Assembly: GCF_938045205.1 (NCBI RefSeq)
Contig: NZ_CALIMY010000045.1
Span: 1 to 30,558 of the forward strand
Origin: an uncultured Campylobacter sp.
GTDB lineage: Bacteria; Campylobacterota; Campylobacteria; Campylobacterales; Campylobacteraceae
DNA: 30,558 bases
Reading direction: 5' to 3'
Shown here: one piece after another, positions 6,962 through 15,843 of the stretch
Numbering within the stretch: the first letter of the stretch is position 1
How the letters are laid out: the number at the start of each line of letters is the position of its first letter
Translations under genes and position numbers: made by a program
The notes under the pieces: generated by a model
Seen by the model: the letters and a program-made list of their open reading frames with translations, nothing else
What the model was told of the DNA's origin: nothing
The model's database searches: none

Positions 6962-7719
6962 GAATAGACTATCGCCATCGCGATCGCGCCAAACATATAG
7001 CCGTCGATGCGGTCTAAGATCCCGCCGTGCCCCGGAAAGAGCGCGCCGCTGTCTTTAAGACCCGCCGCGCGTTTTAGGTAGCTCTCAAACAGATCGCCAA
7101 ACACGCCAAAAATTGCTATGATGATGGTTTTTCCTAAAATTTCAAGCGGCGGCATATTGGTAAAGATGCGCGCATAAATGAGGCTAACGATAAGCGCGAG
7201 TGCAAGACCGCCTAGCACGCCTTCTACGGTTTTATTCGGCGAGCTAGCGCTTAGCGGAGTTTTGCCAAAGGCTCTACCGATAAAATATGCGCCACTATCG
7301 CTAGCTACGATAATAAAGATCAGCCAAACGAAGTGAAAAACTTCCCCGAAATCATCATAAGCCGCCCACATAAAAAATATCGGCGCAACGGGATAGATAA
7401 AAGGAAGCGTGATCTTTAGGCTAGGGCCCTTGGTAAAGGCTACGACAGAGGCGACGCATAGGATCATCAGGATGCTAACTTTTAGCGCTGAGACGAAAGG
7501 CTCATCGGTCTGCGTAAATGGTAGCAATGCAAAAAATGCGATCGCCAGCGCGAGCCACTTTTTGCTAGTTTCCTCCAGACCCCATAATTTGAGGCTTTCA
7601 AAAAACGCCAGCACGAGTATCAGCGCAAATACGGCGAAATTTAGCCACCTAGCGTTTATGAGAATTAGAGCCAAAAATACGGCGAGTAAAATGCTTGCCG
7701 TGATTATTCTTTGCTTCAT
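6955..7719 (-). CDS. cdsA: Phosphatidate cytidylyltransferase (CDP-diglyceride synthase)
   Basis: This integral membrane enzyme makes CDP-diacylglycerol from phosphatidic acid and CTP, the branch point of phospholipid synthesis. About seven or eight hydrophobic segments span the 254 residues. The C-terminal signature is complete: SYLKRAAGLKDSGALFPGHG followed by GILDRIDGYMFG. The ATG is preceded by AAGGAAA and lies about 20 bases after the likely transcription start. It shares seven bases with dxr downstream and forms a two-gene unit with it. Confidence 0.97.
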   Translation of the reverse strand: MKQRIITASILLAVFLALILINARWLNFAVFALILVLAFFESLKLWGLEETSKKWLALAIAFFALLPFTQTDEPFVSALKVSILMILCVASVVAFTKGPSLKITLPFIYPVAPIFFMWAAYDDFGEVFHFVWLIFIIVASDSGAYFIGRAFGKTPLSASSPNKTVEGVLGGLALALIVSLIYARIFTNMPPLEILGKTIIIAIFGVFGDLFESYLKRAAGLKDSGALFPGHGGILDRIDGYMFGAIAMAIVYSW

Positions 7720-7747
7720 AGAATTTCCTTGGAATTTATTTTGAGCA

Positions 7748-7753
7748 ATTATA
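7748..7753 (-). promoter_or_regulatory. Likely -10 box for cdsA-dxr
   Basis: The minus strand reads GCGATATAATTGC. The TATAAT lies about 30 bases before the cdsA ATG, in the only gap between cdsA and the NFACT gene. A -35 box is not obvious, as is usual for Campylobacter sigma-70 promoters. Confidence 0.6.
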
Positions 7754-7768
7754 TCGCAAGCTCGCTTA

Positions 7769-9091
7769 TTACGGCTTTAAAACGCTGATTGTTTTAAAAT
7801 TTACGTAGTTTACGAAAGCACCTTCGTTGATTTTGACATTTTGACGTTTGGTGTAATCGACGAGATATTTTCCGCTGCCGCTTGCACTGAAGCTCACGCA
7901 AATTTTAGCGGCGAATTCGATCACCTCTTCGCTTAGACTTTGTTTATTTGTCTTTACGATGACGTGTGCGCTTGGAATGTCCTTAAGATGAAACCAATAG
8001 TCGGATTTGGAGCTATTTTTTAGTAAGAACTCATTGCCTTTTTCGTTTTTCCCGACGCTGATTTTAAAATCTCCTAGATAAAAGTTCGCTACGTATTCGC
8101 TATTTTTTTCCTTGCTTTTTTGCCTAGTTTGCGTGCGCTTAGGCATTAGAATTTCGATCTCGTGTGCGTCCTGTGCGGTGATAATGAGCGATTTTAAATT
8201 CTCGTAAAACGCGAGTTTCTCCTTTAAATTTTGCTCTTCGATATGTATATTAGCAGCCTTTTGGCGCATACGCTTTGCCTCGGAGTAAAGCTCACCCAAA
8301 GTGGCGCTTGCAGGCTTTTGTAGCTTAAATTCTATCGCTTCGGCGTCTCCTTTTTGCAGCGTAAATTCTCGCGCGCTGGTTGGAATTTTATAGATATTTT
8401 CTTTTAGCAAGGCAGCTTTTGCACTTAAAAGCTTGGCGCTTCGCAGTAGTTCGGCGCTGCTTTGCAAAGAGCCTAAAGCCTCACGCACCGAGTCTAGCTT
8501 TTTATTTAGCACCGTGATTTTTGCGGATTTGAGCGAGTTTAAGCGATCCGCATTTAGCGCGTTAAATTCCGCGCGAAAAAATGCTTTAAAATCCGAAATT
8601 TTTGGCACGGGGGCTTCTTTAATATTTGCAGGCGGCAGATGGCGGAGTTTTCTTCCTACCTTAATCTGTCTAAATTCCGTCTCGAAGTGCCGCAGTGCCT
8701 CTAAAATCACATCGTTTTCATCGGTGATTATTACGTTGGTAAATCGCCCGGTAAATTCGAAGTAGATATTTGAGCTTTGGGTTTTGTAGCTTGCGTTTTG
8801 GCTTACGCTAAGGCATAGAATTCTATTATTTTCTGGCACACTAACGGAGGTAATGCGCGATTTTACGAAGCGCTTGGCAAGTAGCACATCAAAGGGCGCC
8901 GCGTAAACCTTACCTTCGGTAAAAGCGTCATTTTCGTGGATATTGCAGCCTGATTTATTCATATCAAAAAACAGCGTCTCATTGCCGTCAAAGCAAACTT
9001 TAAAAAGGTTATCTCCTACGCGTTTAATGTGCGAAAGGAAGCGTTTGGCGCGTAGATACTCGCAAATTTGAATTAAGTTTTGGTACTTCAT
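7769..9091 (-). CDS. NFACT family protein (RqcH-like, fibronectin-binding protein A type)
   Basis: The 440-residue product has an NFACT-N domain, a central charged coiled-coil region (about residues 180-310) and a C-terminal NFACT-R/DUF814 domain with YLGDFKISVGKNEKGNEFLL and SDYWFHLKDIPSAHVIV. Proteins of this architecture bind stalled 50S subunits with peptidyl-tRNA and add C-terminal alanine tails (RqcH). Older annotations call them fibronectin-binding proteins. The NFACT-N DR motif that B. subtilis RqcH needs for tailing reads NR here (PENNRILCL). The product is shorter than B. subtilis RqcH. It starts five bases after the nitroreductase gene and is probably cotranscribed with it. A related gene sits beside cdsA in C. 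jejuni. Confidence 0.88.
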   Translation of the reverse strand: MKYQNLIQICEYLRAKRFLSHIKRVGDNLFKVCFDGNETLFFDMNKSGCNIHENDAFTEGKVYAAPFDVLLAKRFVKSRITSVSVPENNRILCLSVSQNASYKTQSSNIYFEFTGRFTNVIITDENDVILEALRHFETEFRQIKVGRKLRHLPPANIKEAPVPKISDFKAFFRAEFNALNADRLNSLKSAKITVLNKKLDSVREALGSLQSSAELLRSAKLLSAKAALLKENIYKIPTSAREFTLQKGDAEAIEFKLQKPASATLGELYSEAKRMRQKAANIHIEEQNLKEKLAFYENLKSLIITAQDAHEIEILMPKRTQTRQKSKEKNSEYVANFYLGDFKISVGKNEKGNEFLLKNSSKSDYWFHLKDIPSAHVIVKTNKQSLSEEVIEFAAKICVSFSASGSGKYLVDYTKRQNVKINEGAFVNYVNFKTISVLKP

Positions 9092-9096
9092 ACGCG

Positions 9097-9621
9097 CTAA
9101 AATTTCTCTTTATGGATTTTGCTTAAATTTAGCTTCTGCAGATCGTGCAGGCTCGGGCGCTGCTGCGGCACGCCGAGAGCCAGTATCGCTTCTGCTTTGA
9201 AATTTGGCGGAAAGCCCAGCGCCTCGCGCAAAAACTCCTCGCAGCTGCGTCCGTCCGCGGCGGCACGCAGCCTTACCTGTACCCAGCAGCTGCCAAGATT
9301 TAGCGCGCTTGCGGCAAGGTGCATGTAGCCTAGCGCTACCGAGCAGTCCTCAATCCAGACGTCCTGCTTCTGCTCATCTGCGATCACGACGATTGCGGCC
9401 GCGGCCTGTTTTAGCATATTCGCTCCGCTTTCGCGGCATGCGCTTAGCTGCTCAAGCATCTGTTTGTCGCGCACGAGGATGAACTCCCACGGGCGGCGTG
9501 CATGCCCCGACGGCGCAAGCAGACCCGCTTTTAAAATTTTATCCAGCGCCTCATTCTCAAGCGGCGCATCCGTATATTTTCTGACGCTTCTGCGGTTTGC
9601 AAAAATATCTAAAATTTCCAT
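9097..9621 (-). CDS. Nitroreductase family FMN oxidoreductase
   Basis: The 174-residue product carries the nitroreductase fold signatures: NRRSVRKYTDAPLE at the N terminus (FMN phosphate and ring contacts), LLAPSGHARRPWEF, and the C-terminal LGSCWVQVR and EAILALGVPQQRP segments. Such enzymes are homodimeric flavoproteins using NAD(P)H. The natural substrate cannot be told from sequence. The ATG is preceded by AAGGAG and by a TATAAT box at 9643-9648. It is divergent from leuC and leads into the NFACT gene five bases downstream. Confidence 0.9.
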   Translation of the reverse strand: MEILDIFANRRSVRKYTDAPLENEALDKILKAGLLAPSGHARRPWEFILVRDKQMLEQLSACRESGANMLKQAAAAIVVIADEQKQDVWIEDCSVALGYMHLAASALNLGSCWVQVRLRAAADGRSCEEFLREALGFPPNFKAEAILALGVPQQRPSLHDLQKLNLSKIHKEKF

Positions 9622-9642
9622 CGTCTCGCTCCTTGCGGCTCA

Positions 9643-9648
9643 ATTATA
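9643..9648 (-). promoter_or_regulatory. Likely -10 box for the nitroreductase-NFACT unit
   Basis: The minus strand reads ATGTATAATTGAG, a TATAAT with a TG-like extension, followed by AAGGAG and the ATG at 9621. The leader is very short. Confidence 0.55.
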
Positions 9649-9681
9649 CATAAAATTGCAAAAATTTATGATTTTTTAGCT

Positions 9682-9687
9682 AAAATC
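9682..9687 (+). promoter_or_regulatory. Possible -10 box for leuC
   Basis: TAGCTAAAATCGC offers a TAAAAT box about 30 bases before the leuC start, which is preceded by AAGGAG. The position may be off by one base. No attenuator or leader peptide is seen. Confidence 0.4.
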
Positions 9688-9718
9688 GCGCAAATTTAAC
9701 CGATATGAAGGAGATTTT

Positions 9719-10984
9719 ATGAAGCAGACGATCACGGAGAAAATTTTTAGCGAGCACGTAGGTGAGGCGGTTTTTGCGGGACAGATCATCGAAAGCGCCA
9801 TCGATATGGTCATCGGCAACGACATCACGACGCCGATTTCGATCAAGCAGTTTGAGCTTAGCGGTGCGAAAAAGCTCGCCAACCCGGACGGCTTTACGAT
9901 CGTGATGGATCACTACATCCCTACGAAGGATATTTTAAGCGCAAACCAAGCTAAAATTTCGCGCGAGTTTGCTTACAAGCACGATTTGAAAAATTATTTC
10001 GACGAAAAGGATATGGGTATCGAGCACGCGCTGATGCCTGAAAAAGGGCTCGTAGTACCCGGCGACGTCATCATCGGCGCGGATAGCCACACCTGTACCC
10101 ACGGCGCGCTGGGGGCATTTGCGACCGGTATGGGCAGCACCGATCTAGCTTTCGCGATGATAACGGGCAAGAATTGGTTTAAAGTACCTCCTACGATCAA
10201 AGTGATCTTTCGCGGCAAGCCCGCGCCGCACATCTACGGCAAGGATCTAATTTTAGAGGTGATCCGCCTCATCGGCGTGGACGGCGCACGCTATAAGGCT
10301 TTGGAGTTCTGCGGCGACGCGCTTAAGCATCTGGATATGGATAGTAGATTTTCGCTTTGCAATATGGCGATCGAAGCGGGCGGCAAGAGCGGTATCGTCG
10401 CGGTCGATGAGATCACGAAGGAATTTTTGGCAGATAAAAATTTGCGCGCTGAGCCGAAATTTCACTACTCCGACGAGGGCGCGAACTATGAGCAAATTTT
10501 GCAGATCGACGTTAGCAAGCTTGATCCGGTGATTGCGTATCCGTTTCTGCCTAGCAACGGCAAGAGCGTGCGCGAGGCGGTGCGCGATGATATCGCCGTC
10601 GATCAGGTCTTTATCGGCAGCTGCACCAACGGCAGGCTCTCCGATCTGCGGATCGCCGCGCAAATTTTAAAAGGTCGCAAGGTCGCGCGCAAAACCCGCC
10701 TCATCATCACGCCTGCGACGCAAAAAATCGCTCTGGCAGCGCAAAAAGAGGGGCTGTGGGATATTTTCGTCGAAGCGGGCGCAGTCGTGAGCAACCCGAC
10801 CTGCGGCGCGTGCTTGGGCGGATATATGGGGATTTTGGGCGTGGGCGAGCGCTGCGTAAGCACGACTAATCGAAATTTCGTCGGTCGCATGGGCGATCGC
10901 AGCAGCGAAGTATATCTGGCAAACTCCGCCGTCGCCGCAGCTAGCGCCGTCGCAGGCAAGATCGCCGACCCGAGGGATTTGTAA
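9719..10984 (+). CDS. leuC: 3-isopropylmalate dehydratase, large subunit
   Basis: With a small subunit (LeuD) it isomerises 2-isopropylmalate to 3-isopropylmalate in leucine synthesis. The aconitase-type [4Fe-4S] ligands are Cys302 (FIGSCTNGR), Cys362 and Cys365 (NPTCGACLGG). GADSHTCTHGALGAFATGMG and RNFVGRMGDRSSEVYLA are family signatures. At 421 residues it matches the shorter, archaeal-like class of large subunits rather than the 465-residue E. coli type. No small-subunit gene follows: the downstream 550 bases are empty and the next gene is convergent ilvD, so leuD must be elsewhere. Confidence 0.95.
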   Translation: MKQTITEKIFSEHVGEAVFAGQIIESAIDMVIGNDITTPISIKQFELSGAKKLANPDGFTIVMDHYIPTKDILSANQAKISREFAYKHDLKNYFDEKDMGIEHALMPEKGLVVPGDVIIGADSHTCTHGALGAFATGMGSTDLAFAMITGKNWFKVPPTIKVIFRGKPAPHIYGKDLILEVIRLIGVDGARYKALEFCGDALKHLDMDSRFSLCNMAIEAGGKSGIVAVDEITKEFLADKNLRAEPKFHYSDEGANYEQILQIDVSKLDPVIAYPFLPSNGKSVREAVRDDIAVDQVFIGSCTNGRLSDLRIAAQILKGRKVARKTRLIITPATQKIALAAQKEGLWDIFVEAGAVVSNPTCGACLGGYMGILGVGERCVSTTNRNFVGRMGDRSSEVYLANSAVAAASAVAGKIADPRDL

Positions 10985-11536
10985 GTTTAGAAAGCCGCCT
11001 TTTATTTTAATCCGCTTGCGTCGTAAATTTTAAGGGATAAAATACAAAATTCGATAGCGTCGTAAAGCTTGGCGAGTATAAAAAAATGGTGAGGACGGCT
11101 GGCTTTGTTGTTGAAATTTTGCGGCGAAATTTCACCTCGCCATCTACAAAATTTCTCCATTATAAATTCCGCTTTCACCCACCGCGAGGCTTTGTTATTA
11201 AAACCTTGCGGATTTTAAATGCCACTATCGGTGCAATCACGTAAATTTTGAAATTCTACTTGGCAGGGTTTTACTTTAACAAGTGCCTTAGAGTAAAATT
11301 TATGCTTAAAAAATGCCGACGTGCAGAGTTTAAATTTAGGTTTCCGCTTCGCTCGGCTTGTTTGCGTAATAAGTAAAATTTCAAATAGATATCCCATTGG
11401 CGCTTACATTGATAAGTACCAAGCGTTCGCCTAGGTTAAATTTTAAAATTTAAAGCCGAAAGCCTGCGCGCAAATCTAACAAAACCACCGCAAATTTACT
11501 CAAATTTACGGCAGCTTCTTTAAAATTTAAGGCGCA
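10985..11536. other. Spacer between convergent leuC and ilvD; no gene seen
   Basis: No supported reading frame lies in these 552 bases. A short GGCGA / TCGCC hairpin (11123-11141) and the palindrome AAATTTTAAAATTT (11438-11451) are present. Either could help termination, but neither is followed by a clear T run. Confidence 0.5.
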
Positions 11537-13210
11537 TCACGCCTCCAAAATCGCTCCGTTGCTAGCGTTCGTGACCAACTTACGATACATTCTCAGCCAG
11601 CGATACGGCAGCGGTTTTTCAATCGGCTTAAATTTAGCCCTTCGCGCGGCGATCTCCTCCTCGCTTAGGCGCACGTTGATCGCGTATGTATCCACATCGA
11701 TGTCGATGATGTCGCCATCTTGTAGCAGCCCGATCATGCCGCCCTCGGCAGCTTCGGGGCTCACGTGCCCGACGCTTAGCCCTCTCGTAGCGCCGCTAAA
11801 TCTGCCGTCCGTGATCAGCGCGACGTCCGCGCCCAGACCTCGCCCCATGATTAGGCTCGTCGGGCTTAGCATCTCCTGCATGCCGGGACCTCCGCGCGGC
11901 CCTTCGTAGCGGATAACGACCACGTCGCCTTTGTTTACCTTGCCGCTTGAGATACCTTCTATCGCTTCGTCTTGGCTGTTAAAGCACACGGCCTTGCCGC
12001 TAAATTTGCGCTCGCCGATGATGCCCGCGGTCTTGATGACGCAGCCCTGCTCGGCTAAATTTCCAAACAAAATCGCCAGTCCGCCAACGTCCGAATAGGC
12101 GTTTTCGACCTTATGGATGACCTCTTCGTCTTTTATGGCGCTAGCGCCCACGCGCTCGCCTAGGCTCTCGCCCGTGACCGTCGGCGCGCCTAGGTCTAGC
12201 AGCCCGTTGTCGCGGCGCGAAATTTCGTTTATCACGGCGCTTAGCCCGCCCGCGCGGTCGATATCCTCCATGTGCACGTTTGGCAGGCTAGGGCTGATCT
12301 TGGCGATGTGGGCGATCTTGCGGCTAATGTCGTTTAGGCTTGCGATCTGCAAATTTACTCCCGCTTCGCGCGCGATAGCCAGGATGTGCAGCACGGTGTT
12401 GCTGCTGCCGCCCATCGCCATATCGACGACTAGGGCGTTTTGGATCGATTTTTCATTCACGATGTTGCGGATTTTGTATTTTTCATCGAGCGCTATCTCG
12501 CAGATACGGCGTCCCGCTTCCTTGATGAGCTCCTCGCGCTCAGGAGTAAGCGCGGGTACCGTGCCGTTGCCTTTTAGCGCGATACCCATCGCTTCGCACA
12601 GCGTATTCATCGAGTTTGCCGTAAACATCCCCGAGCAGCTGCCGCCGCTTGGACAGGCATTGCACTCGATATCTTTTAGTTCCTCGGCGCTGATCTCTTT
12701 GGTTTCAAATTTTCCGACCGCCTCAAACGCCGTGGATAGGTCGATCGGCTCGCCCTTTTTGGTGTAGCCCTTTTTCATCGGGCCGCCGCTGACGAATACC
12801 GTCGGCACGTTCACGCGAAGCGCGCCCATAAGCATGCCCGGCACGATTTTATCGCAGTTTGGCATGCACACGAGAGCATCTAAGGCGTGCGCGTTCATCA
12901 CCGTTTCGATCGAGTTTGCGATCAGCTCGCGGCTAGGCAGGCTATAAAGCATCCCAGCGTGTCCCATCGCGATGCCGTCGTCCACGCCGATGCAGTTAAA
13001 CTCAAACGGCACGCAGCCGTTTTTGCGAATCTCGTCTTTTAAAATTTCGGAGTATTTGTTGAGAAAAAAATGCCCCGGGATGATCTCGATGAAGCTGTTT
13101 GCCACGCCAATGAAGGGCTTTTCAAAGTCCTCGTCCTTTAGTCCGGTCGCTCTTAGCAAGCTTCTGTGCGGCGCACGCGTATAGCCCTTTTTGATGATGT
13201 CGCTTCTCAT
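11537..13210 (-). CDS. ilvD: Dihydroxy-acid dehydratase
   Basis: It dehydrates 2,3-dihydroxy-isovalerate and -methylvalerate in valine, leucine and isoleucine synthesis. It carries an Fe-S cluster with cysteines in FNCIGVDDG, CMPNCDKIVPGML and CPSGGSCSGMFTANSMN, plus the C-terminal GRFSGATRGLSVGHVSPEAA motif. The start was set at the ATG at 13210: AAGGA lies seven bases before it and the product is 557 residues, normal for IlvD. An upstream in-frame ATG at 13240 overlaps the likely -10 box and has no ribosome binding site. It is a single-gene unit convergent with leuC. Confidence 0.97.
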   Translation of the reverse strand: MRSDIIKKGYTRAPHRSLLRATGLKDEDFEKPFIGVANSFIEIIPGHFFLNKYSEILKDEIRKNGCVPFEFNCIGVDDGIAMGHAGMLYSLPSRELIANSIETVMNAHALDALVCMPNCDKIVPGMLMGALRVNVPTVFVSGGPMKKGYTKKGEPIDLSTAFEAVGKFETKEISAEELKDIECNACPSGGSCSGMFTANSMNTLCEAMGIALKGNGTVPALTPEREELIKEAGRRICEIALDEKYKIRNIVNEKSIQNALVVDMAMGGSSNTVLHILAIAREAGVNLQIASLNDISRKIAHIAKISPSLPNVHMEDIDRAGGLSAVINEISRRDNGLLDLGAPTVTGESLGERVGASAIKDEEVIHKVENAYSDVGGLAILFGNLAEQGCVIKTAGIIGERKFSGKAVCFNSQDEAIEGISSGKVNKGDVVVIRYEGPRGGPGMQEMLSPTSLIMGRGLGADVALITDGRFSGATRGLSVGHVSPEAAEGGMIGLLQDGDIIDIDVDTYAINVRLSEEEIAARRAKFKPIEKPLPYRWLRMYRKLVTNASNGAILEA

Positions 13211-13238
13211 TTTTTGTCCTTGGATTGAAATTTTCTCC

Positions 13239-13244
13239 ATTTTA
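13239..13244 (-). promoter_or_regulatory. Likely -10 box for ilvD
   Basis: The minus strand reads TTATGCTAAAATGGAG, a TAAAAT box about 29 bases before the ilvD ATG at 13210. Its position argues against the longer start codon choice. Confidence 0.5.
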
Positions 13245-13344
13245 GCATAAAATTTTACCGCTGCAGGGCGTTTTAAATTTTAGCGCATTAAAATTTAAAG
13301 TGGGACTATTGAGCTTAATCAAACCGAATCACTCCCGTTTTTGA

Positions 13345-13350
13345 TATAAT
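13345..13350 (+). promoter_or_regulatory. Likely -10 box for the ABC-nnrS operon
   Basis: TTTTTGATATAATTGCAC contains a perfect TATAAT about 55 bases before the binding-protein ATG. No -35 box is seen. The leader contains a small TTGCC / GGCAG hairpin before the AAGGGG ribosome binding site. No FNR/CRP-type TTGA-N6-TCAA site is obvious. Confidence 0.6.
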
Positions 13351-13403
13351 TGCACATCGATTATCAAAATCTTGCCGTTTGGCAGGAATAAAAAGGGGAA
13401 AAG

Positions 13404-14363
13404 ATGCAAAGAAGAAATTTCTTAAAACTAACGTCTGCGTTGGCGGCTAGCGGGCTTGCTAGCCCTCTTTTTGCAAAGGAGACTTTTACTATTTACGGCG
13501 CGCCCGCGATGCCTAGCCTCATCATCGGCGTTGCGTGCATGCAGGGGCAGATCGGCAAAAAATACGACGCGAAGCTCGAGCTTTGGCGCGATCCAGATCA
13601 GCTGCGCGCAGGCGTGGCAAACGGCGAATACAAGGTCATGATGAGCCCTAGCAACGTGGGGGTGAACCTCGCAAATCAGGGGCGCAAGATCGGCATGGTA
13701 AATATCCTCACCGAGGGGCTAAATTTCGTGATGAGCAAGGGCGAGAAGATAACGGAATTTGCTCAGCTGAAGGGCAAAAAGATCGTCATGCCTTTTAAAA
13801 ACGATATGCTAGACATCATCGTGCGAGCCATAGCGAAAAAGCAGGGCATTAGCGGGCTAAACATCGACTACACCGCCAGCCCCGCAGAGAGCGCGCAGCT
13901 GTTTTTGGCCAAAGACTACGACGTCACGATCACGGTCGAGCCACTAGCAAGCGCTATGATCTTAAAGGGCAAAGTATCAGGCATCGCCGTGCAGCGAGGG
14001 GCAAATTTAAGCGATATGTGGGCGCAGGCGTTTTCGGTAAAGCCTATAATCCCGCAAGCGGGCATCATCGCAGATACCGATTTTTACGCCGCGAAAAAGG
14101 CGGATTTTGAAATTTTAAATGCCGATTTAGCGGACGCGCTTGCGTGGATCAAAGCGAACAAACAAAGCGCTGCAGCAATCGGGACGAATTTCTTTCCCGC
14201 GCCGCCGCCTGCGATATTTATGAGCATCGATACGTCGAATTTATGCGTCAAAAAGCCTAGCGAGATCAAGGGCGAGCTTTTGAAATTTTATGAAATTTTG
14301 ATGGAATTTAATCCTAAGCTCATCGGCGGCGCGATGCCTAAGGACGAGTTTTTTCTATGCTAA
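13404..14363 (+). CDS. ABC transporter substrate-binding protein, Tat-exported, NitT/TauT type
   Basis: The 319-residue product starts MQRRNFLKLTSALAASGLAS, a twin-arginine signal with likely cleavage after LFA (residue 24), so it folds before export to the periplasm. The mature part looks like the NMT1/SsuA-like binding proteins of the nitrate/sulfonate/taurine/thiamine-precursor group. Its pattern includes LRAGVANGEYKVMMSPSNVG and FAQLKGKKIVMPFKNDM. No lipobox is present. Its stop overlaps the permease start by seven bases, and permease, ATPase and NnrS follow. The substrate cannot be read from sequence. The Tat signal and NnrS linkage hint at a role in anaerobic respiration or metal/haem chemistry, as inference only. 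Confidence 0.85.
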   Translation: MQRRNFLKLTSALAASGLASPLFAKETFTIYGAPAMPSLIIGVACMQGQIGKKYDAKLELWRDPDQLRAGVANGEYKVMMSPSNVGVNLANQGRKIGMVNILTEGLNFVMSKGEKITEFAQLKGKKIVMPFKNDMLDIIVRAIAKKQGISGLNIDYTASPAESAQLFLAKDYDVTITVEPLASAMILKGKVSGIAVQRGANLSDMWAQAFSVKPIIPQAGIIADTDFYAAKKADFEILNADLADALAWIKANKQSAAAIGTNFFPAPPPAIFMSIDTSNLCVKKPSEIKGELLKFYEILMEFNPKLIGGAMPKDEFFLC

Positions 14364-15154
14364 AAATCGATAAAATTCGCAAAGCTCAAAACCCCGCGTT
14401 TTACGTCATAGACTATCTGTGGGGCGGCTTTGCGAGCCTAGGGGCGGTGTGCTTTTTCATAGCCGTCTGGCAGGTAGCGAGCGAGGCTTACGGGCCGCTT
14501 ATTCTGCCCGAACCCGCGGCTGTTTTTTCTAAGGCGTGCGAAATTTTAAAAAATTTCGCCGCAAACGATCTAGCCCTGTCGCTTAAGCGCGCGCTTGCAG
14601 GCACCTTCCTCGCGCTTTTTGCGGGGATTTGCAGCGGGCTCGCGGCGGGGTATTTCAAAAGCCTGCGAGCCTTTTTAAACCCGCTAATTACCGTGCTTCT
14701 TTCGACGCCGCCCATCGTTTGGATCGTGCTTGCGATATTTTGGTTTCATTTCGGCGATACAAGCGTGCTTTTTACCGTCGTTATCGTCGTCGCGCCGATG
14801 ACCTTTGCGTCCGCGGCGCAGGCGATGGCTAGCGTAAGCGCCGAATACACCGAGCTTTTCGACAGCTACAAAAGCTCAATTTTAAAAAAACTGCGCTACC
14901 TCTACGCGCCGCATCTAATCGAGCGGCTGCTCCCTGCGATCTACGTCGCGGTCAGCAACGGCGCGAAGGTGCTTGTGATGGCGGAGCTTTTAGGCGCGAA
15001 CGACGGCATCGGCGCAAAGATCGCCGAAGCGCGCGTCAATATCGACACGGTCGAGGTCATGGCGTATGTGTGCCTAGTGATAGCCTTTACGGCGCTTTTT
15101 GATTATCTCGTGACCAAGCCGCTTCAAATTTTACTGATGCCGTGGAGCAGATGA
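14357..15154 (+). CDS. ABC transporter permease, NitT/TauT (SsuC/TauC) type
   Basis: The 265-residue inner-membrane protein has about six hydrophobic segments. The order is typical of the binding-protein-dependent permease family: LILPEPAAVF after the first segment, a cytoplasmic coupling loop around YTELFDSYKSSILKKLRYLY, then LPAIYVAVSNGAKVLVMAEL and GIGAKIAEARVNIDTVEVMA. It starts inside the last codons of the binding-protein gene (ATGCTAA overlap) and its stop overlaps the ATPase start by one base, so translation is coupled across the operon. It would form a homodimeric channel with the ATPase below. Confidence 0.88.
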   Translation: MLKIDKIRKAQNPAFYVIDYLWGGFASLGAVCFFIAVWQVASEAYGPLILPEPAAVFSKACEILKNFAANDLALSLKRALAGTFLALFAGICSGLAAGYFKSLRAFLNPLITVLLSTPPIVWIVLAIFWFHFGDTSVLFTVVIVVAPMTFASAAQAMASVSAEYTELFDSYKSSILKKLRYLYAPHLIERLLPAIYVAVSNGAKVLVMAELLGANDGIGAKIAEARVNIDTVEVMAYVCLVIAFTALFDYLVTKPLQILLMPWSR

Positions 15155-15843
15155 TGCTAAAAATTTCAAATCTGCGCTACGAAATTCTGCGCGACGTTAT
15201 AATTTCAGATTTTTCTTTGCAGTTGCGCGCGGGCGAAGTAAAGACGCTTTTTGGCCCGAGCGGCTGCGGCAAGACTTCGCTTTTGCGGCTGGTCTGCGGG
15301 CTGGAGGATAAAAAAAGCGGGCAGATCGAAAACGGCTTTAAAAAAATCAGCTTTTTGTTTCAAGAAAACCGCCTGCTACCTAACCTCACGGCGCTTAAAA
15401 ATATCGAAATTTTTAGCCCCGTGGGCGTGAGCGAAATTTACGCCCTCGCCGCAAAGATCGGGCTAAGCCCGAGCGATCTGAATAAATTCCCGCGCGAGCT
15501 AAGCGGCGGCATGCAAAAGCGCACGGCGTTTTTGCGCACGATCCTTAGCGGCTGCGATCTGGCGCTGCTTGATGAGCCGTTTGTAGGTCTGGATCGCGAT
15601 CTGCGCGGCGTGCTGATCGAAATTTTAGTCTCAAAGATCGAGCGCGAGGGGCTTGCCTGCCTTTTGGTGACCCACGACCGCTTCGAAGCCGCACGCCTAA
15701 GCCACGAGATCATCGAGCTCGAGCCCAAAGGGATGGGGCTTAGGCGCATCGTGAGCCTAGATGAGCCGCTAAGCGCGCGCGACGAGCGATACGAAGAGCG
15801 CGTGGTAAGCGAACAGTTTAGGGGGGTGAGCTATTATGAATAG
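15154..15843 (+). CDS. ABC transporter ATP-binding protein, NitT/TauT type
   Basis: All nucleotide-binding motifs are present in order: Walker A GPSGCGKTS, Q-loop FQENRLLP, signature LSGGMQKR, Walker B LALLDEP and H-loop VTHD. The start was placed at the ATG at 15154, which shares one base with the permease stop (TGATG) and has GGAG six bases upstream. An ATG three bases earlier and a GTG at 15142 are less likely. The product is 229 residues. Its stop is overlapped by eight bases by the nnrS start. Confidence 0.9.
   Translation: MLKISNLRYEILRDVIISDFSLQLRAGEVKTLFGPSGCGKTSLLRLVCGLEDKKSGQIENGFKKISFLFQENRLLPNLTALKNIEIFSPVGVSEIYALAAKIGLSPSDLNKFPRELSGGMQKRTAFLRTILSGCDLALLDEPFVGLDRDLRGVLIEILVSKIEREGLACLLVTHDRFEAARLSHEIIELEPKGMGLRRIVSLDEPLSARDERYEERVVSEQFRGVSYYE

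Noticed and set aside
11215..11397. 60-codon minus-strand frame between leuC and ilvD
   Set aside because: It has no ribosome binding site, no recognisable family and spacer-like composition.
12117..12767. 216-codon plus-strand frame opposite ilvD
   Set aside because: It lies wholly inside ilvD on the other strand and is Ser/Arg-rich with no family likeness. It is a shadow of the high-GC ilvD codons.
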